From positions 11,014,524 to 11,078,523 of the forward strand of contig OX637343.1 of assembly GCA_951799405.1 (NCBI GenBank): DNA of 64,000 nt, read 5' to 3'. Below are positions 11,701 through 22,225 of the stretch, one piece after another (the first letter of the stretch is position 1; each line of letters opens with the position of its first letter). The notes beneath the pieces are model-generated. The model was not told the DNA's origin, did no database searches, and saw only the letters and a list, made by a program, of their open reading frames with translations. This DNA is from Agapetus fuscipes. Its lineage: Eukaryota; Arthropoda; Insecta; Trichoptera; Glossosomatidae. Made by a program: the position numbers and the translations under genes.

Positions 11701-12114
11701 TTCGATCCCCACCGAGGGCATCATAAATGATTTCTCGTTTCGGTGTTTGTCACTCCTGTTTCAGGGAAGGTCGGCAAGAGTTGCAGGGCTCATGTTTAAC
11801 TGAGATTTTGGGTTTTGTGGTGTAAGTTTACATTCGGTATGCGAACTTATACAGGTCTGCTTGTGGGCAAAGTATTTTATTTTGGGCTTTAAATAAAAAC
11901 GTAAACGGGAAATCATTTCTGATACCCTTTGTGGGGATCGAATCCTAGCTTTCGGCACGGAACGTGACAACAAAGATACTATATGGTTGATGCTTACATT
12001 TCGAGCGTTATTTCCTCCCATCCCTTGATCTACGGCTAATTGCAAAGCGGTCCAATTATTAAATAACGTTTCCACAGCTCCCCTGAAGGCTGCATAATAA
12101 TGTGGAGCCGCCAT
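5716..12114 (-). CDS. TSR2: TSR2-like pre-rRNA-processing protein, 4 exons
   Basis: Exons run 12114-11998, 11031-10893, 7037-6904 and 5847-5716. They total 522 nt (173 residues plus stop), with GT-AG borders and phases 0, 1 and 0 that all close. Exon 1 carries the W-x-ALQLAV...GG core of the WGG/TSR2 family. Exon 2 ends in the conserved region before E-FDTV-ED, here ETFDTVCEDD. Exon 3 gives a short helical stretch, and exon 4 is an acidic linker ending in GWTVVKTRKK, very close to the GWT-V-R-KK tail of known TSR2 proteins. In other eukaryotes TSR2 is the chaperone that carries ribosomal protein eS26 to the pre-40S particle in the nucleus. The chosen ATG opens the conserved part; the frame runs further upstream, but that stretch is not TSR2-like. 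Exon 3 also reads openly in another frame, and only the phase-1 frame matches the family. Intron 2 (3.9 kb) holds a nested transposon. Confidence 0.88.
5906..6131. mobile_element. MITE, GGGCG(T)ACC family
   Basis: Starts GGGCGTAACTAGGAAGGGGC and ends GATCCTGGGTACGTCC. It lies within TSR2 intron 3 and shares the GGAAGTAAAAAAATA word with 3406-3648. Confidence 0.55.
7196..7378 (+). repeat. LINE-A 3' UTR copy
   Basis: Starts at TTTCAGGGAAGGTCGG and ends CTTTGCAGCTTAGATT. In TSR2 intron 2, just outside the pogo-like element. Confidence 0.7.
7950..8132 (+). pseudogene. N-terminal fragment of a pogo/Tigger-type transposase (HTH_psq)
   Basis: The frame opens MPRDYKRKLGSRNYKNY and continues with a helix-turn-helix region containing MSIRDASREYEIPYGTLFNKYKG, the pipsqueak-type DNA-binding domain that starts pogo/Tigger transposases and CENP-B-like proteins. 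The coding match stops where a palindromic MITE begins at 8133. No DDE catalytic domain follows, so this is a broken transposase. An acceptor-like tract, TTGTTTCAG, precedes the ATG by a few bases, so the ancestral gene may have had an upstream exon. Confidence 0.75.
8133..8288. mobile_element. Palindromic MITE, 156 bp
   Basis: The two ends are inverted copies of about 40 bp beginning CCAGGGTGTCTATTCACGAT. It interrupts the pogo-like transposase reading frame. No clear target duplication is visible, so the superfamily is unassigned. Confidence 0.7.
8296..9977. mobile_element. TTAA-flanked non-autonomous DNA transposon
   Basis: The element is bounded by TTAA on both sides (8292-8295 and 9978-9981). 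Its inverted ends share GGCTxGTTCGxACAAGGC and then the words AATTTAGTCAAGTAACGAGT. A TTAA target is the hallmark of the piggyBac superfamily, but no transposase is visible, so the assignment rests on the ends alone. A GC-rich segment (8430-8590) and a dispersed 0.8-kb repeat (8632-9452) fill the interior. Confidence 0.6.
8632..9452 (-). repeat. Dispersed 0.8-kb repeat, copy 1
   Basis: This stretch reappears in opposite orientation at 42218-43108 with small indels. Shared landmarks are the GCCCGTTTTCA start, the ATCGATC/ATCGATGTTT hairpin and the AACAGAGAAA end. No coding frame survives in both copies. It lies inside the TTAA element here but on its own in DUF229 intron 2, so it moves or spreads independently. 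Confidence 0.65.
10495..10815 (+). repeat. SINE-3 copy, incomplete
   Basis: Opposite orientation to the others: AACCTGATTCAACAG, TGGGGTAATTAGT, CTAGCCTGGCAAAAATA and CATTCCTCTCACAAAT. The middle holds other sequence. Next to the right end of the pogo-like element. Confidence 0.5.
11072..11395 (+). repeat. SINE-1 (tRNA-derived), full copy
   Basis: The head GTCCGGTCGACAGCTCAGTT contains an A box, and GGGTTCGAATCCCACC is a B box for RNA polymerase III. The body has ACTTCAACTGAAGTGGTTGG and the tail GGCAAGAAGCTACACT. About 320 bp. It starts about 40 bp outside TSR2 exon 2, antisense to TSR2. Confidence 0.8.
11405..11642 (+). repeat. SINE-2 (tRNA-derived)
   Basis: tRNA-like head with GGTCCAGTGTAGTCCACTTC and the B-box-like GAGATTGAATCCCGG. 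The body holds TTTATATTTT...CTTCGCTGGGTTGAAAATTC and ACCAAAGACTGGTC, ending near AGCTCG. Sandwiched between two SINE-1 heads. Confidence 0.65.
11643..11975. repeat. Composite: SINE-1 head, LINE-A tail, antisense SINE-1 head
   Basis: A plus-strand SINE-1 head (11643-11745) runs into a LINE-A fragment (11752-11870), and then a minus-strand SINE-1 head (11898-11975) ends just before the TSR2 exon 1 splice donor. Confidence 0.65.
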
Positions 12115-12860
12115 GTTGCGTATTTTCGAGTAAATGTTTAAAATGTAACCATCGATTAACACATATTGACAAATCTTCAATTCGTAAAAATGAGATATTG
12201 TGTGAGTGAGGTTATGTTGAGCTCTTGAGCTGTCAAAAACAAAATGGTTAGGTAAATAAAAAGCCTGCCGCATAAATCGGTGACAGCACCTGTAAATTTT
12301 TGTCGATGGCTAAAATTCAAATTTCGAACATCCGCTGTAAAGCAGGCCCCATATTTTGAAAACAAAAATATTGTGAATGATTTATTTTTATTTGAATTCC
12401 CTAGTAAACAAAGAAACAGGTTTGAGAAAAGTGAAAATCGTGAATCTGAGCTGTCAGCCATTGAATGAAGATTTTTTAAATACGGAATATTTAATTTTAT
12501 AGAAGAAACTTACGATTTTTTTCTTGACGAAGAATATTTTATTTGGTTTTCTTTGTAAATTTACATTCTGTGTGTATAATATTGTACTTAAAGACTTTTG
12601 ACTTGATGTTTATTTACATTTTTGTTTTTTTTGGTAAGAAAAAAACATGAATAACATTATTTTCTCTTTATTTACATTTTACACAAAATCGCATATGACG
12701 GGAAAAATACTTTGTTCACAGCATATTGTTAATTGACATTCCTTTCTAGTGACAGCTTCACTGCGAATTCAAATTTTCCCCAAACCGTTTGACACAATAA
12801 CAACGCGAGATTTTAATTTTAAAGAAAAACTATTATTTTGGAAAATAAAACAAAGGCAGG
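12115..12860. promoter_or_regulatory. Divergent upstream region of TSR2 and NUF2
   Basis: About 750 bp separates the two start codons and must contain both 5' UTRs and promoters. No SINE, LINE tail or MITE is visible here, unlike nearly every other stretch of this size in the window. I see no convincing TATA box, and transcription starts cannot be placed by eye. Confidence 0.45.
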
Positions 12861-15800
12861 ATGGAGCGAACGCTGGACATTGTAAAATTGTGGAACGAAT
12901 GTTTTCCGAACTATCAAATCACCGTGGACGACATACAGAAACCTAAACCAATGTTTGTTATGGAAATAATTTTTGAAATTTTCGATGTATTGGAAATCGA
13001 TGGAGATGGTATCATTCACGTAAGCAAAACATGCAATATGACAATAAACATATTCCACTAGAGGTGGCCAGAGGCACTGCAGAGTTGCCTCCATTCTTCC
13101 ACTAATCACATCATTGCATCTTTTTACTCTTTCAGGAGAAGCCCATCATCGAGGACTGCGAAAACATGGATGCATTCAGTGATTTGATTCCAATAATGAA
13201 TCTCGCCGAAGCCGTCAACTTTCTCCAGCTGAAGATATCTACGTCGAGCGGCAGATTCACCGTCAGCGACCTCCTGTCTCCGGCGCCCTTCACCATCATG
13301 ATGCTGCTGCGGCTCCTCGTCAACTTCTGGCTGTACGTGATGATAGTCAGGGACTCCATCACGGATAGGGAAAGGGAGGTCCGGGAGAATGTGGATAAGA
13401 TTGATCAGCTGAACGCCGAGAATGAAAAGTATCAGCATGAACTGTGGAAGCTGGACTCAGATAATGCTACCAGAGAGAACAGAGTCCATCAGGTGAGCAA
13501 TACTTAACCCTTCAACTGCGAGTGGAATGCACAAGCGTCAAGTGCAAACTTGCATACAGTGCGGCTGCCAATCATAGCCATGTCATCCAATTTTTTTGTT
13601 TGTTTGAAAAAAACACAATTTTTTAAATGTTTCAGCGGAAACTTTGTAGAACTTCATTTTAAATTTAAAAAATGAAAATTAACTTTGTATTATTCTACTA
13701 TTTTATTTATTTTAATTTGTTAATAACAAACAAAATAATGAAGTTTAAAACTTTCACTTTCATGGCCGGTGTTAATAATAAATAAATCACTTTTGTGTTC
13801 TTTCGGGTTTGACCGAAATCTCCCACATCTGCCAGCAGATGTGGGAGCTGCAAGTAGAACATGGTCAAACCCGAAAGAACACAAAAGTGATTTATTTATT
13901 ATAAACAAAATAATGATGAGTTGACCGGTTTCGGCCTCTAGGCCATCTTCAGAGTAACTAAAGTCTTAAAAATAGTGCGAGGCTATATAAAGCAAAATGA
14001 AATATTAATATATAACGTAGAATTTCTCAGTATTTGAGCAAATTTTTAATTAAGAACAGAGACATTCATGAATATAATACCAGGAAAAAGGATAATTTAA
14101 GGAAGCCAAAATTCAAATGTGTAAAGTATGATAAGGGCGTTTTGCACAGAGGATTGGATTTGTATAATGATTTACCTGTAGAAATAAAAGAAAGTAGGGA
14201 TATTAATGAATTTAAAGTAAAATTAAAAAAATATATATGTGCAAACCGGCCTTAGCATAATTATTAATAAGTTTTGATTTGTTCATTTTTGTTTGTTTTT
14301 TTTTTTATTTTTGTTTGTTTATCTTTTGTTGTTTTTTATTAACATAGCTTAAGTTGTAATAAGCAATAGCTAAATAAAATAATATATATATATAGAATTA
14401 GGAGAAATATGAAAATCTACCGAGAATAACTCATGTAAATTTACATACTAGAAATTGAAATAAAATTAAAATGTGCTAAACTTTCAAATTATAATACCAG
14501 TACGCCAAGTATGAAAACTCACTCTTTAGGAGAACCTTTGTGTGTTCCATACAGGTATTTTTGATTTAGGCAATCGAGGAAGGTATGGATGGACCAAATA
14601 TCCGAAATTGCGAATGAATGGAATATCCAGAGTCATATTAAAAGAAGAGCTTGTATGACTCTGGAGGAAATGAAAGAAGTATGTAAGGATAGAAAGAAAT
14701 GGCGGTTGATCTGTGATGTTGGCGGCTGGGGTTTGGTAAAGTGAAATTGGTTTTATGATTTAGTTTTTTATGTCCATGTATATATTGTTATTTATTGATT
14801 TAAAAAAAATGTAATTTGTCATGTATGTTCCTTGACTTATAGGTTGTTATGCGGCTGACCACCCATACTGTAAAAAATTGGTTCACTTTGCCAATGTCAC
14901 CCCTGTTTCAGGGAAGGACGGCAAGAGTTGCAAGGCTTATGTTCATTTGAGATTGGGTTTTTATATTGTAGGTCCACATGCGGCATGTGTTAGCGCGAAA
15001 TTATACATATCTGCTTGTGGGAATGCATTTAATATAAATCTTAAATGATATATATCTTTGCAGCTTAGATTAGATTAGAGGGCAGTTTATGTAAATGTTG
15101 TATACCCAAGGTAAGTACTGTATATCTGAATACAAGGGCGTACCCAGGATCAAAACTAGGCGGCGCCAAGCCATGCTCGTAGGATGGTTATTTCAATAAT
15201 TGTAATAAAATTTAATAACAATAGTATAGGTATTTTTGTACTTCAAGGGGAAGGCAGCTCCCTCCCCTTCCCCTTCCTGGGTATGCCCATGTTTGAATAT
15301 TGCAAGTTGTTGAGGTTTTGTTCCACTCGCCACCTGCTAACCTGCTTGGTGTGGTCTCCCAGCTGGAGAGCAAGATGAAGCAGCTGCGCATGGAGACGGT
15401 GGAGGTGGAGGAGAGTGTGCGGCAGCAGGAGGGGCAGCTGGACGCCCTGCAGAGGGAGGGCCGCGAGCTCAAGGCCGAGCTCTTCTCCCAGCACAACACC
15501 AACGCCGCCCTGCAGGAGGAACTCAACAAGTAACGTATATCATCATCTAACATGCAAACATATATATTAACCAACAGACACATGTAAGTTCGCGCTTACA
15601 AATGTTGCCTGTGTACTTACAATTAAAAAATCAAATATTAAACGAACATAAGCTCTGCAACTTTTGCCGACCTTCCCTGAAACAGTGACGTGAACCATTT
15701 TTTACAGTATGGGTGGTCAGTCTCATACCAGCCTGTAAGTCAAGAGATCTATCTATCCATCTAAAATCTGAATTGCAAAGATATATTAACACTCAAAGCT

Positions 15801-18800
15801 CTTATCAAATGCTTGCCCACAAACGAACACACGTAGTTCACGCTTACAAATGCTGAATGTGTACTTACAAATAAAATCCAAACCGCAAATGAACATAAAA
15901 CCTGCAACTTTTGCCGACCTTCCCTGACACAGGGGTGAAATTGGCAAAATGATGATGATTTTTATAGCGCCGTTTCGTGACTACTGTCACTGCAAGGGCG
16001 CTTTCAGGCTTGACGCGGCGAACCATTTTTCACAGTATGATTCACTAAGTATGGATCTATAATCTAAGTTGCAAGGATATATTCATTTAAAGCTCTCAGA
16101 TGTATGCCCACAAACCAACAAGTGTAGTTCGCGCTTACAAATGCTGAATGTGTACTTACAAATAAAATCCAAACCTCAAATGAACATAAGCCCCACAACT
16201 TTTGCCGACCTTCCCTGAAACAGGGGTGACATTGGCAAAGTGAACCATTTTTTACAGTATGGGTGGTCAGCCTCATACCAACCTATAAGTCAAGGAATAA
16301 CAATAATAATAATAATGGATAACATAACATATTACTGTTATGAAAAGATGTTATGATACATACGGCCAATTTCTATTATATCAACTGAAATAAATTGATG
16401 TTTGATTATTGGTCAGGCTTCGCAACCTGGTGGTCAGTGATGGTGAACAAGCGGAGGTGCTGAAGTGGCTGGAGGCGGTGCAGGAGCGCGACCGCGAGGC
16501 CTCGCAGCGCCAGCAGGAGGCCTACCAGCGGCTGTGGGACAAAGAGGCCACCGTGCTGCGCCTCACACAGCACGAGGCACTGCTGGCCGAGTGCAAGCAG
16601 ACCCTGGACCATCTGCAGGGCGTCACCACTAGGATCAGGTATAATGTTTAATTAAAAAAAAATAGATTTGTGAAGAGGAATGCAATTCACCAACCTTCTG
16701 CCTGGCCAGAAACACGTATTAATATCATCAATTAATAATTCATTATTGTTTATTTTTATGAATTATTAATTAATAATTACCCAATAACATCTGTTGAACC
16801 AGGATCAAAGTTATTGTCAAATGACCTAGGCGGAGATCGAACCAACGTTATTCTATTCCAAACACGCTAGAAAGATCAGTCCACTTGGTCCCCTCGGCCA
16901 TAACACCGACAGGCCTATATGCATGGCGGTTCCACGACAACATGTTCATAGATAGAATGTCTTTTGATTTGTCTAAAAGCTTGCAACCCTTGCAATACTA
17001 CCAATCGCTCTCATCACTCATCTACCTTTACTGAATCTAAATTCTATAATAAACTTGCAGAGAGATAGAGAGGTCCAACCATCCTGACACAGAGGCTCTG
17101 AAGCTGCTGGCGGAGATCAGGGCAGAGAAGCAGGAGCTGACGGAGAAGATAGCCGAGCACCACACGGCGGACCAGCAGTGGAAGACGGAGATAGGGCTCG
17201 CCAACCATGACATGCAGATGGTGGTGGACTCTTGCAACAGGTGAGACTTACCCCTATATTTTGTCTAATGGCTTCTTCTTCTTGTGCCTTTTCAATGAAG
17301 ATTGGCAATCATCATACCGATTTGCACCTTTGATCCTGCGGCACAAAAGAGGGAACTTGCGCTTTTGCCATACCATGTCTCAGGTTATTCTTCGATCTGG
17401 GGCTCGTCTTTTCTCAATTCTTCCCTGTATGATGAGATGCAGGATTGAATACTTTTCGTTTCTCATTATGTGGCTGAAATAAACCAGTTCTGGCCTTTTG
17501 ATGGACATCAGGAGTTTGGCTCTGGTATTCATACGGCAAAGAACCTCGGCGTTTGTGACTCGATCCATCCAGGAAACCTTCAACAGTCTACGGTAGACCC
17601 ATGTTTCAAAGGCAGTGATTCTAGCTTCGAAATATGGGTGCCATCTCTTTGCTGGTCTTTTTTATTGATGGATTCCTACTAACATATTGTTTGCAACCAC
17701 ATACTGGAGTCTTATCAGGGTTTATTCTCTTCACATAGTCTCACCCAAATCATCTTCTCTTTTTGTCGTATCTTACAAATTAACTGTGGTTGCTATGTGA
17801 TCTTGACACTGGCAGCAGCACAAAATGTCTTGTTGGCTGCATGCTCTTTTAAGTTTGTCCAATTATGAAAATATTGAATGTTTGTTTGCAGTGATGAGAA
17901 GAAGCTGGCTGCAGAGTGTGAGAGGTACTTGGTGGAGGTGCGAGAGTGCCAGCAGGAGGTGAGGAGGTACCAGGCAGAGTCCCTGAAGCACGACAAGAGG
18001 CGGCAGCAGATCATGGAGCTGTATGTGCATCAGATACCCAAGGAGTACGAGGACAAGGTGATGTGTCTACTGGATCTTGTGGAGTGTTGGAGGTGCGAGG
18101 ATGCCAACAGGAGGCAAACTTCCTAAAGAATGGCAAAAGCTTGCACTTGTAGCGATCCTTACGACGTGACCTGCCCAGCATTACTTCAGGCAGGTCATGC
18201 ATTGTACGAAATGGATAACTTCAGTGCGTCCACTGATCTTGTCATTGGAAACTCAGTGCCTGAGGCTGATTCTCAGCATCCTCTTCTGATACTTCTCAGG
18301 CATGTTGTTAGTGTTTTGATGCAATATTTTATTTCCAGGCCATAGGTGAATACTTGAAACACATTTGGCTCATAGACCCGAGCCCTACATGCCATGAGAC
18401 ATTAGGTCAATATAGTTTAGTGCCTGTAAACTCTATTGAGTCAGAAGCTTGCCGTCACTTTGATTCTGTTGGTGACAGACTTTTTAGTTATTTTTTCAAT
18501 TTGTAATTATCAATACAGAATTGTGAAGTACACCTGTACAATCTTTAGTATTTTTTCAAAATCAAAATGAAGTTCTATTGGTTAAGCTTTCGATTTATAT
18601 TTAAACAACACTTTGAAAGTGATTTCTTTGATTTTGTTCCACTTGTTATTCACTTTATTTGTCGCCCGCACATCTCTACCCTGTAAATATACAACCTATC
18701 AGTCATTTTCTTTAAAAATTCTGCAAACCGCGTATCATTAATATACTTTAATATTTCTATCACAGCTGGAGCCACAGATTGAAAGGATCAAATACATCGT

Positions 18801-18840
18801 CAAGGAGTTCAAGAAGAGGATGACGGCAATGAGCGTCTAG
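12861..18840 (+). CDS. NUF2: Kinetochore protein Nuf2, 7 exons
   Basis: Exons are 12861-13019, 13136-13492, 15363-15529, 16417-16638, 17061-17240, 17892-18057 and 18766-18840. They total 1326 nt (441 residues plus TAG) with GT-AG introns in consistent phase. The N-terminal 140 or so residues resemble the Nuf2 calponin-homology-like domain: W-ECFPNYQITVDDIQKP near the start, then ENMDAFSDLIPIMNLAEAV and the SGRF-VSDLLSPAP segment. From about residue 155 to the end the protein is a long charged coiled coil rich in E, K, Q and R. Nuf2 pairs with Ndc80 and joins Spc24/Spc25 to bind spindle microtubules at kinetochores. The length is near the usual 440-465 residues. Introns 2-6 carry LINE tails, a LINE C-terminal remnant and a SINE. 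TSR2 starts divergently upstream. The start ATG is the first residue of the family's typical N-terminus. Confidence 0.92.
13742..13902. mobile_element. Fold-back insertion with 14-bp target duplication
   Basis: Flanked by AAACAAAATAATGA on both sides (13728-13741 and 13903-13916). Inner arms of about 40 bp (TTTATTATT...GGTCAAACCC class) are inverted around a perfect hairpin CCCACATCTGC/GCAGATGTGGG. It shares the word CTTTCATGGCCGG with the element at 34311. It lies in NUF2 intron 2. Confidence 0.75.
13917..14275 (+). pseudogene. LINE remnant with C-terminal ORF
   Basis: A 73-codon frame (14034-14255) has HEYNTRKKDNLRKPKF and GLDLYNDLPVEIKESRDINE, the end of Jockey-like RT proteins. Upstream 13921-13960 holds the hammerhead-like motif discussed in the findings. 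In NUF2 intron 2. Confidence 0.65.
14576..15082 (+). repeat. LINE-A 3' end, longer copy
   Basis: Codons for the segment EIANEWNIQSHIKRRACM and [20 protein letters not shown] precede the same 3' UTR and TTAGATTAGA tail. In NUF2 intron 2. Confidence 0.75.
15134..15291. mobile_element. MITE, GGGCG(T)ACC family
   Basis: Starts AAGGGCGTACCCAGGATC and ends CCTTCCTGGGTATGCCC, imperfect inverted ends, only about 70 bp before NUF2 exon 3. Confidence 0.6.
15584..15748 (-). repeat. LINE-A 3' UTR copy
   Basis: Minus-strand fragment lacking its tail end. First of three head-to-tail copies in NUF2 intron 3. Confidence 0.7.
15760..15955 (-). repeat. LINE-A 3' UTR copy
   Basis: Second copy in the NUF2 intron 3 cluster, cut off after AAATTGGCAAA. 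Confidence 0.7.
16055..16298 (-). repeat. LINE-A 3' UTR copy
   Basis: Third copy in the cluster, complete at the tail end. About 99% like 37480-37712 by eye. Confidence 0.75.
16655..16915 (-). repeat. SINE-3 (tRNA-derived)
   Basis: On the minus strand the head GTTATGGCCGAGGGGACCAA is A-box-like and GGTTCGATCTCC is B-box-like. The body has an AATTATTAATTAATAATT core and ends CTGGCCAGGCAG...TTCACAAATCTA. In NUF2 intron 4. Confidence 0.7.
17268..17590 (-). pseudogene. LINE-C remnant
   Basis: The minus-strand frame 17583-17380 contains SWMDRVTNAEVLCRMNTRAK and YFSHIMRNEKYSILHLIIQGRIEKRR, the same protein as 3045-3330, with a (GAA)-rich tail. In NUF2 intron 5. Confidence 0.7.
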
Positions 18841-18904
18841 ACACAATCCATGAGCCGTCACGACAAAACACAATCTTTTTGCATTGAATATTCTCATCTA
18901 TCTA

Positions 18905-19148
18905 TCTGTTATCTAAGTTGGAAAGAATTAATATTTAAAATTCATATTAGATGCATGCTCATAGACAGAAATGTGAAAGTTTGCCCTTAAAAATGCTGCA
19001 TGTGTACTTACAAATTAAAATACAAACCTCAAATGAACATAAACCCTGCAACTTTTGTTGACCTTCCCTAAAACAGGGGTGACATTGGCAAGTGAGCCAT
19101 TTTTTACAGTATGGGTGGTCAATCTCATACCAGCCTGCAAGTCAAGGA
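18905..19148 (-). repeat. LINE-A 3' UTR copy
   Basis: Begins about 65 bp after the NUF2 stop codon, so it probably lies in or next to the NUF2 3' UTR. Confidence 0.7.
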
Positions 19149-20324
19149 CAGGTAATGGTTCTACAATTTATTTTTTGTAATCTTTGGCATGTTTCGGTAC
19201 TTTTTCCCAAACTGATAAGATGGTATGAAGCTGACCACCATACTGGAAAAAATACTATAGGACTCAAATGTAATAATGAAAGTATTTTTATTGCATTAAA
19301 AACATCAGAAATAAAATATTCATTTCAATTCCAAACCTTTTTTATATGAACAACAAAACATCTACCTTACATTTCTATAAAAAAAACTTTAGTTTTGTAA
19401 TTTGGCTTTTTTACATTTATGCATATATACAATGCTATTACTGCAATGAATATAATTAAAAAAACTGAAAAAGCAAAATTAACCACCACTTTTTATCATC
19501 TAAAAAGTCAAAAGGCAAATTTGTTGATGTTTCTTACTAGATTTCTACTGTAGGAATTAAGAAGTTTTCAAGAGAGTTTCATAGAAAAATCGGCCACTCA
19601 GATGTGTTTAAGATAATTTTATACATTTTGAGCCAGAATTTTTTTTTCAATAATTATTTAGGAATGACTAGAGGCTTAAAAAGTTAAAATTATCATTGAG
19701 AATCGTGGCTTTGGATAGATCTACAAATTAGTGGACTGTTGTAAACCATTATGATTCTGTCCCGATGATATTGGAAAGCATTGGGATTGTTTTTATGGGC
19801 AAGTGTGGAAGAGTTTTGAGGAAGCCTATATCGGCAGTGGAGAGAGTATATTATTATTTGAAATACAATTTTTTATCTGTAGACAACAGTTAAACAAAAT
19901 GTGTAAAACCTTTGTTGAATTTAATAATAGGTTAGGTACATTTTTGCTATAATTAATTGTTAAATCTAACACAAATTGTGACAACACAAATAAAAATACA
20001 GTGATACCTCGAGATACGGGCTTAATTCGTTCTGTAACCTTGCTAGTATCTTAAAGCAATTTTCCCCATTGAAATCAATTGAAATGCCATTAATTCCTTC
20101 CAGCCCCAAAAATGCTACCCCCAATTGATTTGTTTACATGTTGGGATGCAAGGATGTATTGAAATTTAAGGCTCATATTTAATGTACCAGTGGCAAAGGG
20201 CTATACATATTTTTTCCCCATTGAAACCATGCATTCTACTTTATTATCATTTTTGCCTCATTTTAAAAGGGAAGCCGATGGGAATTGAGTTGCATGGCAC
20301 CCTTCGCCACTGTAATGTACGCCT

Positions 20325-20617
20325 AGGGGCCGTCCATAAATTACGTCATTGATTTTTGCCAATTTTCGACCCCCCCCCCCCCCTTACAATCATCTATAGT
20401 CATTATCTAATGACCCCTCCCCCCTCTTGCTATAATAATGGATGAGCTTAATAATTAATAATGTTATATATCTTACATAATATTATGTATATTTTGTAGA
20501 ATTTGGAATTTATAAGAACGACGTCACTTTTGGTACTCGTACGTCATTTGCCATCATCTGCAGACCAGACTCCCCCCCCCCTTAATTCGAATGACGTAAT
20601 ATATGGACAGCCCCCTA
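20325..20617 (+). mobile_element. MITE, GGGGCCGTCC family, copy 2
   Basis: About 290 bp with imperfect inverted ends: GGGGCCGTCCATAAATTACG on the left and TAATATATGGACAGCCCCC on the right, each flanked by TA. It lies in the NUF2-DUF229 intergenic region. A TA flank would fit a Tc1/mariner-like origin, which is only suggestive. Confidence 0.75.
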
Positions 20618-20624
20618 CAAGACA

Positions 20625-20805
20625 ACACATGTACGTTTGTGCTCACACATACTGCATGTGCACTTACAAAATAAACCAAACCTCACATGAACATAAACCT
20701 TTCAACTCCCGCCACCTTTCTATGGAACCGAAGTGGCATTGACAAAGCGAACAGAGTTTTTACAGCATGGGGGGGGTCTGCTTCATACAAATCTATTAGC
20801 CAAAG
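20625..20805 (-). repeat. LINE-A 3' UTR copy, divergent
   Basis: Recognised by ACATGAACATAAACC, CCGCCACCTTTC and TTTTACAGCATGG. Older than most copies. Confidence 0.55.
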
Positions 20806-22069
20806 ATGTTATTATTTAATATATACCTAGGTGGATTTCATAAAAAATGTGGTTTCGCTTTTAAAGGAAGTTTTTAGTTGATTGCCATTCTGTCCCTCTT
20901 TAAAGGCTGCTTGTGTTATCGACATGAGCAAGCTTACTGGCTGCCAAAAAATGTACGCCTATGGATCCACATCCACCAAGACCAATTGTTTACCCTTTTT
21001 CTCAGGCGCTGGGTAAGGTATTGGTTTGGTGAACCATGATCGTGATAACTTTCAGAATAAAAGATTTATGAATCAAATAAGAGTTTCAGCAATTACAGTT
21101 ACTTTAAAGCATTAGAATTTTACACTATAACAACAAATCAAGAAAAAAAAGTGACCCGTGTGAAAAGATGCCCCGTCGTGTTATTTTTCAAGTCACCTAT
21201 TTTTGAGATTTTCTTCGTGATGCCTACAGCCAAAACCTGAAGCCACAATGAAGTCATGCTTTGAAAATTCCTTGTTTGATGTTTCCATTTTTAGTTCATT
21301 TGAAGTCGCAGTCAACATGAGTTTGACAGCTGGAGTGTCGAGAAACGTTCGGGAAGGGGCGTTTACCCGAATGCTTCCGAGCGTCTCCGAAAGTTGTCAA
21401 AAACCATGCAAAAACCTCAAAAAATTTCATAGACACCAAAATACCTACATAAATGTCGAGCATTTTGTATTTTTTCATACAGAAAAAGCTACCGGAAGTC
21501 TGTTTAAGCAGGATTCGGTAAACCAAAAAAAAAATGCATGTATTTCGCTAATGAATCACTTTTTTATTTATTTTGGTTTAGCGGGCTGGTACAGATTTAA
21601 ATTAGTTTCTCAAAATCTCGCACTAAACAGGTATGGGCGGAATCTAATGAGTAACACTGAAAGGGTTTATTTTTACCAATTAAATTTACCGGAAAAAATT
21701 AAATTTGATTGAGATTCAATTGATCACAAAATTTCTACCTAACATAGTAATACTTAATCTTATGTGCTCACTTTAAACCAAGTGTAATTTTCATTTATAT
21801 TTGGTTTACATTAAGTCACAGCTTACATGTATGAATAGATCATTATCAACAGTCAATTTGAAAAGTACCTACTTATATTATCATTGTAAGTTGCATGCAT
21901 CATCAAAAATAAATTAAAATTATGCATTTATTTACAAGGTGGGAAAAATCTAGGTTTTTTGGGAAAATCCTTTAACACATGTCAGTTTCCCCAATTATTT
22001 ACTGTCATTCACTTAGATTATAAATGGGATGTCAACAGTGGAGTCAATATATTCCAAATTTCCCTTATG

Positions 22070-22225
22070 AAACTAAGCTACACATATAGTGTAACTTCTT
22101 GCTTGTGTTATCCCCGAAGAGGTCGCATGTGGTAATTCGGGACCTATTTATTTTAACGGATAAGAGGGCCGGCCTCACGCCAACCACTTCAGTTGAAGTG
22201 GGAGTTCACCAGTTCCCAAGGCAGA
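22070..22225 (-). repeat. SINE-1 tail fragment
   Basis: Contains the antisense tail (AAGCTACACATATAGTGTAAC) and the ACTTCAGTTGAAGTGGGAG body, without the tRNA-like head. Lies past the DUF229 stop. Confidence 0.65.

Noticed and set aside
15243..15583. Antisense open frames over NUF2 exon 3
   Set aside because: Shadows of a GC-rich coiled-coil exon; the plus-strand exon has splice sites and protein-family support.
21248..21712. 154-codon open frame in the NUF2-DUF229 intergenic region
   Set aside because: No recognisable domain, AT-rich low-complexity codons, and no splice or start context to support it.
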